A DNA stretch of 8,088 nt from the NCBI GenBank assembly GCA_031266615.1, contig JAISAR010000036.1, forward strand, positions 1 to 8,088. The letters are read 5' to 3'. The DNA is from Rickettsiales bacterium (lineage in GTDB: Bacteria > Pseudomonadota > Alphaproteobacteria > Rickettsiales > Anaplasmataceae). The position numbers were made by a program, and so were the translations under genes. The number at the start of each line of letters is the position of its first letter. Position 1 is the first letter of the stretch. Of the stretch, positions 1 to 6,469 are shown in pieces. A model generated the notes under the pieces. That model did no database searches. It was not told the DNA's origin and saw nothing but the letters and a program-made list of their open reading frames with translations.

Positions 1-5
1 ATTGT

Positions 6-170
6 CTTTTTTTTCTGCCTGGTAAATTTCTTAAATATTATAGCTTAGACTAGTTGTGTTTAAAAGCAGCTAAATTGCAGCGTTTAAGACATAAAAACGC
101 CAATACTGAAAATAAATACCGACCAGGGCTTCTTTTGCTTTTTTTTCGTTTGGTGAATTTCTTAAATATT
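6..170 (+). repeat. Two direct copies of a T-tract/AATTTCTTAAATATT tail flanking a hairpin
   Basis: Copy 1 (6-39) and copy 2 (138-170) both begin with C plus eight T, continue through a short variable part (CTGCC versus CGTT) and TGGT, and end in AATTTCTTAAATATT. They differ by a few substitutions and one single-base indel. The stretch between them carries a hairpin (78-103) and a segment reading ACCGACCAGGGCTTC. The simplest reading is a tandem or nested intergenic repeat unit of about 130 bp that ends in this tail, with the first copy cut by the window edge. No reading frame of useful length was found here. That this is a dispersed Wolbachia intergenic repeat is inference. Confidence 0.6.
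78..103 (+). repeat. Hairpin-forming palindrome GCGTTT-9 nt-AAACGC
   Basis: GCGTTT (80-85) and AAACGC (95-100) form a perfect 6-bp stem around a 9-nt loop. The flanking TTG (75-77) and CAA (100-102 region) can extend the stem across a small bulge. A diverged copy, CGTTTAAGACA..., lies at 8029-8057 in the same orientation, so this is probably the core of a dispersed intergenic element rather than the terminator of addB, whose stop lies about 170 bp away. Confidence 0.5.
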
Positions 171-269
171 TATTACTAAAGTGGTATCCTGGATCCCAGA
201 TACTGTCAATGTTGATAGTCCCAATAGTAGCCTCACTGTCAACGATGAGCCTTTAGGATCTGCTGCTGA

Positions 270-3050
270 CTACAACCACTCCCCTACCCTTTCTAGTTGT
301 TTATAGCTGTTAAATCTTAGAAATTTATCAAAATATGGAGAGGCAATAAAGGGAGTGGTCTCTCTTAAATAATTAGATAAAAAATTCGGTAGATTATCTT
401 GAAATTCCTGCATTTTTTGTCTGTAATCCTTCAAAGCAATAGCCTTTATTCTATCATAGTCAAGTTTCCAATAAGCAAGCTCTGAAACTTCTTTTTTTGT
501 TGTGTATTCTACCGCTAAGGCTTGTAAGATTAATTGTGGAAAAAACCCTGACATAACTTCCTCATTTGAAGGCGGTGAACCAAGTTTATAGTCTATAATT
601 GCTACTTGCCCATTTGGCAGATATTCAACTCTGTCGCATCTTGCTGTCAGTGAAATTTCTTGTAACTTCTCTGTCATTCCATCCCTTTCTTTTTTCATGC
701 AAGTAGCTGACATTGGACTCCTGTTTTCATTATACAATTGCTTGAAGCTTTCTGGATCCCAGTGTCTGGGCACTGGGATGACACCCTTTTTCTTAGTGGA
801 AGTTGTACAGCATCCGCGCAGCTGTGTGTCACGCGCTGGAATAATACCAATATGAAATATCGGATAGGAAAAGCTCTTCTCTAACTCAACGTGATTGTTT
901 CTGGTCCTATCAAACTCGACAAAAGATTGAATTATCCTCTGCAACCTTACCCACCACATATTTGAAAAATTAAACCGATTAGCTGAAAATACTTCTTGTG
1001 CGATGCTCATTGGTGACTTTCTATCATGCAAATATCTCTCAAGAATATTGTGCACCATAGTGCCAAATTCCAATATCGATGGCTTAAAATTTAAGTCTTT
1101 TAGCTGTCTAAGGTTCAGTATATATTCAACGTAAAATGAATAAGGGTTACGAATCAGTTTTTCTACCGCACTGCAAGACATCACTTGCATTGTTTCTTCT
1201 CTGACCTCAGTTCGAGGCTTTGGCATAGGCTGAGTACATGGCACAACACATTCAGGCGTATTTAATATTCTTAGCCAATCGCGATAAGGATGTTTTGATC
1301 CCTGTAACAGAATTTCTAAACGCTGCAATAGAATTGGTTTCCTGTTGCTTAGCAATCTTGTGATGTACACTTTACTTGCACCAAATAAATCGCGCAGAGT
1401 ATATAAAAAACACCCCTGCTCCTCTTGCACGGAAGGAAGGTTGTATTTTTCTCTCGTCAGCGCATTCAAAAACGGATTTTGAAAACTTGGCATATCATAA
1501 AATCCAGCAAGTATTACCACTTTATTGTGATATAAGCTGAATCTATTGAAGTCGCTTGCTACAGAAAAAAACTCTTTCTTCAAAAACAAGGTTAGAATTT
1601 GGCTATATAACTCTAAGGAACACTTAATCGCTATGCCCTCACATGCATTTAAGAAATCACGGGTAAAATTACCTATTTCATTATTTAGCTCTGAAAAATT
1701 CACATTAGAAAGCAAATTAATGCACTGCAGGTGAGCTGTTACCACATCAGAAACAGGGCAATTTGTAGAATTAAGTAAAGGATTAAATATAGCTTCTAAC
1801 TTATTGATAATAATCAATATGTCCTCTTTATATTTTAGGTTTTTATGGGAATTGATAGCATTTATAATACTGCTTCGGCCGTTCGTACTAAAGCTACGTA
1901 ATACCTCTATTTCAAACTCAGATAGAATTCGAGTGTACTCTTCCTGAGTGTAACCAAAAGTCACTAGCCTATGTTTAAGAAGAGAAAGAAGTGCCACGCT
2001 GTTCCAGTTTGAGGTCAAAACTTCGATACTATAAAGCAGAAGCGTTATATAAGAATAGTTTTCTGACATGGAACACGCCATACGAGCTGCAAGTAATTTA
2101 TCAAAGACAAGCAAAGAAACGTTTTCATAACCTTCATTCTCTATAATTAATGATATCACTTGTGCTTCTTCCTCCCTCGAATCACAAGTGATGACTTCGA
2201 TATTTCCAATGCACCCATCGCTAACTTTGCTAAGATCAGCAGTTGTATCAAAGATGTAATCAATAATTTCGTTATCCACAGTGTTCAAGCAGATAACATT
2301 TTTCCTATCTACATTTAAATAATCGAGCAGATCTTTCAGGCAATATTGATAGTGTTTTTTATCAAGCGATTTCCAGTCTTTTTCTCTAATTCTAAGATTC
2401 AGGTTAGGTAAAATTATCTTTCCAAGCGGTAGGTCATATATAGCTTTAATCAATAACTTGTAGATTTCACCCTTTCCAATTCCAACAAAGACTATATGTT
2501 GATCTTTCTGCAGAGAGGCTATCATATTGTTTATGTAGTCACTTTTATGTTCTAGTATATCCACTACTCCCAAATCTTTTAAAGTGTTACTCCAGGTTAT
2601 GACAAGTAAGTTTATGAAATTCTCTATTTTCTTTGAGTGTTCATCGAACTGACAATAATCTGTTATCTGGGTAGATTGAATCTTATCAAGCAGTGATGGC
2701 AAGCTATAAGCCAAATCAATGGGAAAATTATCATTGTTTTCTTTATTCCACTCCAATATGAATTGAATCAACAGCAGTGTCCTCTTTGTCGGCTTGATAA
2801 CTTTAACTCTATCAAGGTTTAATATTAAATCTTCCTCATCAATGTTCTCTAGCGAAACTATCTCTGGTAAAATTACGCATTTTTTAGCGCTGCAATTCTT
2901 GAATGCGCTCAGCAACGCTATCACATCCCTCTTGCAAGGAAGAATGACCTTTACCTTGGGAATCTCTTCTTGTTCATACTCAGAAAATATGTGCTGAGCC
3001 AGCACATCAAAAAAGGATTCATCTACGTCAGCAGTAAAAACTCTTCCCAT
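270..3050 (-). CDS. addB: Double-strand break repair protein AddB (alphaproteobacterial type)
   Basis: AddB is the helicase-like, nuclease-bearing partner of AddA. The AddAB complex resects double-strand DNA ends for RecA-dependent recombination in the cytoplasm. Residues are numbered from the ATG at 3050 (926 aa). The N-terminal part is a degenerate helicase region without a clear Walker A motif, as is typical of AddB. A helicase-like block near 510-540 starts KVVILAGFYDMP and replaces the usual GLxEGxWP. The C-terminal PD-(D/E)XK nuclease shows NPYSFYVEYILNL from 635, the H motif GTMVHNILE (His667), the acidic residue in CDRVE (Asp806) and IIDYK (Asp820, Lys822). It closes with the family-like ending RVGEW. 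A palindromic-element insertion (about residues 735-793) interrupts the nuclease domain but keeps frame. The frame extends to a TTG at 3062, but ATG 3050 is preferred because MGRVFTAD matches the usual short AddB N-terminus. Neither start has a good ribosome-binding site. AddA is not in the window. Confidence 0.88.
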   Translation of the reverse strand: MGRVFTADVDESFFDVLAQHIFSEYEQEEIPKVKVILPCKRDVIALLSAFKNCSAKKCVILPEIVSLENIDEEDLILNLDRVKVIKPTKRTLLLIQFILEWNKENNDNFPIDLAYSLPSLLDKIQSTQITDYCQFDEHSKKIENFINLLVITWSNTLKDLGVVDILEHKSDYINNMIASLQKDQHIVFVGIGKGEIYKLLIKAIYDLPLGKIILPNLNLRIREKDWKSLDKKHYQYCLKDLLDYLNVDRKNVICLNTVDNEIIDYIFDTTADLSKVSDGCIGNIEVITCDSREEEAQVISLIIENEGYENVSLLVFDKLLAARMACSMSENYSYITLLLYSIEVLTSNWNSVALLSLLKHRLVTFGYTQEEYTRILSEFEIEVLRSFSTNGRSSIINAINSHKNLKYKEDILIIINKLEAIFNPLLNSTNCPVSDVVTAHLQCINLLSNVNFSELNNEIGNFTRDFLNACEGIAIKCSLELYSQILTLFLKKEFFSVASDFNRFSLYHNKVVILAGFYDMPSFQNPFLNALTREKYNLPSVQEEQGCFLYTLRDLFGASKVYITRLLSNRKPILLQRLEILLQGSKHPYRDWLRILNTPECVVPCTQPMPKPRTEVREETMQVMSCSAVEKLIRNPYSFYVEYILNLRQLKDLNFKPSILEFGTMVHNILERYLHDRKSPMSIAQEVFSANRFNFSNMWWVRLQRIIQSFVEFDRTRNNHVELEKSFSYPIFHIGIIPARDTQLRGCCTTSTKKKGVIPVPRHWDPESFKQLYNENRSPMSATCMKKERDGMTEKLQEISLTARCDRVEYLPNGQVAIIDYKLGSPPSNEEVMSGFFPQLILQALAVEYTTKKEVSELAYWKLDYDRIKAIALKDYRQKMQEFQDNLPNFLSNYLRETTPFIASPYFDKFLRFNSYKQLERVGEWL
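672..848 (-). repeat. Palindromic element inserted in frame in addB
   Basis: About 177 bp (59 codons) that separates two parts of the AddB nuclease fold and is not expected in the family. On the addB strand it starts with GGTATTATTCCAGCGCGTGA, similar to the GTCATTCCAGCGCGTGA edge of the purL element. It contains GTCATCCCAGTG...CACTGGGATCC (754-782, 9-bp stem) and ends with GGAATGACAGAG. The piece 724-785 matches purL 3846-3907 at 57 of 62 positions and encodes GVIPVPRHWDPE in both. The part between about 786 and 830 (encoding TQLRGCCTTSTKKK) has no counterpart in purL and may be a secondary change. Exact borders are estimates, since the pre-insertion sequence is unknown. Confidence 0.85.
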
Positions 3051-3062
3051 GAAAAATGACAA

Positions 3063-3149
3063 CTAGTACGATGTTTTATTGTACAGCAAAATATAAATGT
3101 GCTCACAGTTTCTTATGTTATTATATATTAAAATCTTTCATAACATTAC
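3063..3149. promoter_or_regulatory. Divergent addB/purL promoter region
   Basis: AT-rich spacer between the two divergent genes. It must hold the start signals of both unless purL is transcribed through addB antisense, which is unlikely. A TATATT hexamer at 3124-3129 could serve as a -10 for purL, about 20 bp before its ATG, but no good -35 stands at the right distance. For addB no convincing pair is visible. No Shine-Dalgarno sequence precedes the purL ATG (TCATAACATTACATG). The region call is positional; the hexamer is weak evidence. Confidence 0.4.
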
Positions 3150-6100
3150 ATGACAAACATCAGAATAGAAGTTTTAAACAAATGTAAGCAAGTTGGCAAT
3201 AGATGGCTAGTCAACGTTTATTCGATTTACATACGCGAAAAATTACCATCAAAATTACATGAAGAAATCTGTGGGCTATTTTACAACAAGATCATACAAA
3301 ACTGCCGTTATTACTTCTACAACGAGTACCTTGAAGAAGTTCAATATGATTTCATAGAACCACAAGCTGAGTGGGGCTTGGAAATAAGCTTCTTGCCTGG
3401 CATGACCGATAACGTAGGCAACACAGCAAAACAGATTGTTAGAGAATATTTAATTAGCAAAGGCTATATCGATCCATCTGTCATGCAAATTTCCCCCTCT
3501 GTCATTCCAGCGCGTGACGCTGGAATCTATAGATCCCAGTGTCGGGGCACTGGGATGACGGACGAAGGGGCTGGAATGACACCAATTGAGATCAAAGCAA
3601 GAAGTTCAAAATTGATTTTGGGTAAAGGAAGCATACCAACCGAAGATGATATAGAATTCAACCCTATTACTGAGTATTGCACGCTTATTTATAAGGAAAA
3701 CGGCAATTGCCATTGGAAGTATTACGGTAAAAATATCCCACCTGCAGCGCGTAACGCTGGAATCTATGGATCCCAGTGTCGGAGCACTGGGATGACGAGA
3801 GAGGGCACTGGGATGAAAGGAAAGAGAGCTGAAGATATCTACTCTGGTGTCATCCCAGTGCCCCGACACTGGGATCCAGAAAACTTCAAACAACCGTATA
3901 ATGAAAACTGGATTTCAGTGTCAAGCACTGGAATGACAGGAAAGGGTATTGGGATGACAAGAGAGGGCACTGGGATGACAGAGGGTAGTACTAAATCTGT
4001 TAACCTCAATGTAAGTGACCAAGAGCTTGAAAAGATCAGCAAAGATGGAATCGATGGTAATGGCACTTTAGGACTCTCTCTCACAGCAATGAAAGCTATA
4101 AAGGATTACTTCAATAAACTCGGTAGAAATCCATATGATATTGAACTTGAGTCTCTAGCGCAGACTTGGTCTGAACATTGCAAACACAACATCTTTTGTT
4201 CTCCCATTGATGAAATAAAAGATGGCTTATATGCACATTATATTAAGCGTGCAACGCGTGAGATAAATTCTGACATATGCGTATCAGTTTTCTCCGACAA
4301 TGCAGGAGGAATAATTTTTGACGATGATTACTTGATTGTAGATAAAGTTGAAACTCACAATAGCCCTTCAGCTCTCGATCCTTTTGGCGGAGCAATGACT
4401 GGAGTGCTTGGAGTTAACCGCGATATATTGGGCTTTGGCAAAGGTGCAGAGCCTATAATGAATACCTACTATTTTTGCTTTGCCAAAGAAGCAAAAGGCA
4501 AATTTTATAGGGATAAAGAGCGCACTGATGAAATTTTGCCACCAAAATATATCATGAAAGAAGTAATTCACAGTGTTAACGTTGCTGGCAATTGCTCTGG
4601 CATTCCAACACAACTTGGATCGGTATATTTTGACGATAGATTTTGCGGAAAGCCATTAGTCTTTGTTGGAAGCGTTGGAATTATTCCGCACAATATAAAT
4701 AACGCACCTTCACACATTAAAAAACCCAAAAACGGAGACAAAATTGTAATTATTGGTGGAAGGGTTGGAAGGGATGGCATTCACGGTGCAACGTTTTCTT
4801 CGGAGGCACTATCGGGAAACAGCCCCTCAACAGTTGTGCAAATTGGCGACCCTATAACACAAAAAAAATTGTCCAATGCCGTCATAGAGGCAAGAGATCT
4901 TGGTCTTTACAATGCAATAACAGACAACGGAGCGGGAGGACTGTCATCGTCCATCGGTGAAATGGGAAAGGATGGATTTGAAGTTGATTTAAGCAAGGTT
5001 CCACTTAAAAACGATGGTATGGCCCCGTGGGAAATATGGATATCAGAATCACAAGAGAGAATGACCTTAGCAGTGCCGGAAGAAAATCTTCCTATGTTTA
5101 AGCAAATCATGAAAAAACATGATGTAGAAATAAGTGTAATTGGAAAATTTAACAACAGTGGCAAAGCCGTTGTTAAATGTCCCGAAGAAACAGTAATAAT
5201 GGACATGGAAACCGAGTTTCTTCATGACGGTAACCCTAAAATGCACTTAAAAACAAAGCTGTGGTCTAAGGGGCCTACTGTTATTCCAACGCGCAACACT
5301 GGGATGACACCACATCAAGAAACTGAACTAAAAGAAATGCTAAGCAGACCAAACATTTGCAGCAAAGAGTTCATAGTGGTGCAATATGACCATGAAGTTA
5401 AAGGGTCGTCAGTGCTAAAGCCACTACAAGGCAAAGGAAGAGTGTGTAGCGAAGCTGTCGTTTCAAGGCCAATTCTTTCTTCAAACAAAGGTGTTGTAAA
5501 ATCGCAAGGGTTCGGCTCAAGTTATGGAGAAATCGACACTTATCACATGGCAGCATGCGCAATTGATACTGCCATACGCAACTATGTAGCTGCAGGAGGA
5601 GATATAAATCATCTAGCGTTGCTCGATAATTTTTGCTGGTGTGATGCTCATAATCCAGAGAGGCTGTGGCAACTAAAGAGAGCCGCGGAGGCTTGTTATG
5701 ACTTTGCAACTGCATTTCAAACCCCATTCATATCCGGAAAAGATAGCATGTTCAACGACTTCAAGGGGTATGATGAAAATGGCAAGGAAGTGATGATATC
5801 TGCTCCACCTTCATTGCTTATTTCAGCAATTGGAGTTATAGAAAATATTGAAAATGCGGTATCGCTTGACGTGAAAATGCCGGGAGACTTGATATACGTG
5901 CTTGGTACAACCTACGACGAACTTGGTAAATCTGAATATCAGCTATACAGTGGAATAGATAACAACAACGTACCAAAAGTCGATGCAAAGAGCGCCAGGA
6001 AGTTGTATGAGCGCTACAACCTTGCAATAAAAGATGGCATAATTGCCTCTGCAATTGCACCAAATCTGGGAGGATTGGCTGTTGCTCTGGCAAAATCGCT

Positions 6101-6380
6101 AATTGCAGGAGATCTCGGTGCTGAAATTGATCTCTCACTAATGCCAATAGGGGAAACACAAAATGAAGATACAATAAACAAGATAATAATGTTTTCTGAA
6201 TCCCAAAGTAGAATTTTGGTTACTATTGCCCCGCAAAATCAGCAGAGATTTGAAGAATTGTTTAAAGGTATAGTTTTTTCGTGTATCGGCAAAGTGACAG
6301 AGGAGAAAACCCTAAATATAAAGGATATCTTAAAAGTAGATCTGAAAGATTTAGGGAACAGCTATCGTAGCATAGTATAG
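3150..6380 (+). CDS. purL: Phosphoribosylformylglycinamidine synthase, PurS-like/PurL fusion
   Basis: Catalyses ATP-dependent conversion of formylglycinamide ribonucleotide to the amidine, step four of de novo IMP synthesis, with ammonia supplied by a separate glutaminase (PurQ, not in this window). The protein is 1076 aa, about 958 without inserted elements. Residues 1 to about 110 are PurS-like (EISFLPGMTDNVGNTA). A linker, interrupted by two insertions (117-144 and 198-277), leads to LGLSLTAMKAIKDYF. The synthetase core follows: WSEHCKH with the conserved His343, VETHNSP (401-407) for ATP/Mg, DNGAGGLSS from 592, then a 10-codon insertion (711-720) in the linker between the two halves. The second half has QGFGSSYGEIDTYH, LDNFCWCD and SGKDSM (862-867). 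No C-terminal glutaminase domain is present. Start ATG 3150 lacks a clear Shine-Dalgarno sequence. All recognisable motifs are intact, so the gene is probably functional despite its insertions. Confidence 0.95.
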   Translation: MTNIRIEVLNKCKQVGNRWLVNVYSIYIREKLPSKLHEEICGLFYNKIIQNCRYYFYNEYLEEVQYDFIEPQAEWGLEISFLPGMTDNVGNTAKQIVREYLISKGYIDPSVMQISPSVIPARDAGIYRSQCRGTGMTDEGAGMTPIEIKARSSKLILGKGSIPTEDDIEFNPITEYCTLIYKENGNCHWKYYGKNIPPAARNAGIYGSQCRSTGMTREGTGMKGKRAEDIYSGVIPVPRHWDPENFKQPYNENWISVSSTGMTGKGIGMTREGTGMTEGSTKSVNLNVSDQELEKISKDGIDGNGTLGLSLTAMKAIKDYFNKLGRNPYDIELESLAQTWSEHCKHNIFCSPIDEIKDGLYAHYIKRATREINSDICVSVFSDNAGGIIFDDDYLIVDKVETHNSPSALDPFGGAMTGVLGVNRDILGFGKGAEPIMNTYYFCFAKEAKGKFYRDKERTDEILPPKYIMKEVIHSVNVAGNCSGIPTQLGSVYFDDRFCGKPLVFVGSVGIIPHNINNAPSHIKKPKNGDKIVIIGGRVGRDGIHGATFSSEALSGNSPSTVVQIGDPITQKKLSNAVIEARDLGLYNAITDNGAGGLSSSIGEMGKDGFEVDLSKVPLKNDGMAPWEIWISESQERMTLAVPEENLPMFKQIMKKHDVEISVIGKFNNSGKAVVKCPEETVIMDMETEFLHDGNPKMHLKTKLWSKGPTVIPTRNTGMTPHQETELKEMLSRPNICSKEFIVVQYDHEVKGSSVLKPLQGKGRVCSEAVVSRPILSSNKGVVKSQGFGSSYGEIDTYHMAACAIDTAIRNYVAAGGDINHLALLDNFCWCDAHNPERLWQLKRAAEACYDFATAFQTPFISGKDSMFNDFKGYDENGKEVMISAPPSLLISAIGVIENIENAVSLDVKMPGDLIYVLGTTYDELGKSEYQLYSGIDNNNVPKVDAKSARKLYERYNLAIKDGIIASAIAPNLGGLAVALAKSLIAGDLGAEIDLSLMPIGETQNEDTINKIIMFSESQSRILVTIAPQNQQRFEELFKGIVFSCIGKVTEEKTLNIKDILKVDLKDLGNSYRSIV
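3498..3581 (+). repeat. Palindromic element 1 in purL (28 codons)
   Basis: In-frame insertion encoding SVIPARDAGIYRSQCRGTGMT and a short tail (residues 117-144). It has an arm GTCATTCCAGCGCGTGACGC, then the stem ATCCCAGTG-loop-CACTGGGAT at 3532-3559. That 28-bp piece is identical to the reverse complement of 3849-3876 in the second insertion. It ends in a CTGGAATGAC edge. It lies in the linker after the PurS-like domain. Confidence 0.85.
3741..3980 (+). repeat. Composite palindromic element 2 in purL (about 80 codons)
   Basis: Large in-frame insertion (residues 198-277) built from several copies of the same family. A left unit CAGCGCGTAACGCTGG (3745-3760) is followed by GGATCCCAGTG...CACTGGGATGAC (3768-3796), two 7-codon repeats, the same core in opposite orientation (3849-3877), a spacer shared with addB (FKQPYNEN), and three more 7-codon repeats (3927-3989). 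It looks like one element inserted into or next to another, followed by tandem growth. It sits in the linker before the conserved LGLSLTAMKAIKDYF segment. Confidence 0.85.
3768..3877. repeat. 29-bp inverted repeat, arms 3768-3796 and 3849-3877
   Basis: The right arm, reverse-complemented, equals the left arm except for one base (GGAGC versus GGGGC in the loop part), so 28 of 29 match, with 52 bp between arms. Each arm is itself a 9-bp stem palindrome. The purL mRNA could therefore fold either into two small hairpins or one long one. The two arms are read as SQCRSTGMT and VIPVPRHWDP. Confidence 0.85.
3927..3989 (+). repeat. Tandem 21-bp (7-codon) repeat in purL
   Basis: Three consecutive units encode TGMTGKG, IGMTREG and TGMTEGS (consensus ACTGGGATGACAxGAxAGGGx). 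A shorter run of the same unit lies at 3786-3827 (TGMTREG, TGMKGKR), and the first insertion starts a similar pair at 3549 (TGMTDEG, AGMT). The unit is the right arm of the palindrome plus a purine-rich spacer. The multiple-of-three length preserves the frame. Confidence 0.8.
5280..5309 (+). repeat. Short palindromic element 3 in purL (10 codons)
   Basis: GTTATTCCAACGCGCAACAC followed by TGGGATGACA encodes VIPTRNTGMT (residues 711-720), sharing the VIPxR start and TGMT end of the larger insertions. It resembles a single hairpin with a degenerate GTCATTCCAG...CTGGGATGAC stem, and lacks the ATCCCAGTG core. Position: the linker between the two halves of the synthetase, directly after LKTKLWSKGPT. 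It could be a minimal unit or the deletion remnant of a longer one. Confidence 0.7.
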
Positions 6381-6469
6381 AATATTTTTTTTATTATGCT
6401 AAATAACTCTTTTACTATAAGCAATGTTTATTTAGAATGGATGTATGTTATTAAATTTGGGTAGATTTT
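6381..6469. other. Spacer between purL and the VUT-like gene
   Basis: AT-rich, 89 bp. A T-run follows the purL stop directly (6385-6392), without a strong stem before it. An 8-bp perfect inverted repeat CTAAATAA (6399-6406) / TTATTTAG (6428-6435) encloses 21 nt, too AT-rich and loosely looped to call a terminator. GGGTAG, seven bases before the ATG at 6470, is a weak ribosome-binding site. No clear promoter was seen. Confidence 0.3.

Noticed and set aside
672..848. Insertion sequence or transposon in addB
   Set aside because: There is no transposase, no obvious target duplication could be established and the length is only about 177 bp. It fits a non-autonomous palindromic element.
3606..3893. 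Antisense open frames across purL, addB and the TolA-like gene (for example 3606-3893, 4368-4613, 4568-4780, 4907-5206, 5398-5727, 5836-6174, 7144-7515, and plus-strand 1546-1734, 2794-2997)
   Set aside because: All lie opposite well-supported conserved genes, match no family, and lack their own start signals. They are shadow frames; those over the palindromes are open because the element is open on both strands.
3498..3980. purL as a pseudogene broken by insertions
   Set aside because: All three insertions are multiples of three and open, and the conserved synthetase motifs before and after them are intact.
3498..3990. Repeats in purL as a CRISPR-like array
   Set aside because: Units are palindromic, of both orientations, irregularly spaced, in frame within a gene, and without unique spacers of constant length.
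6361..6392. Intrinsic terminator of purL (GCTA-TCG-TAGC followed by T-run)
   Set aside because: The stem is only about 4 bp, is separated from the T-run by the stop codon region, and overlaps the coding end. It is too weak to call.
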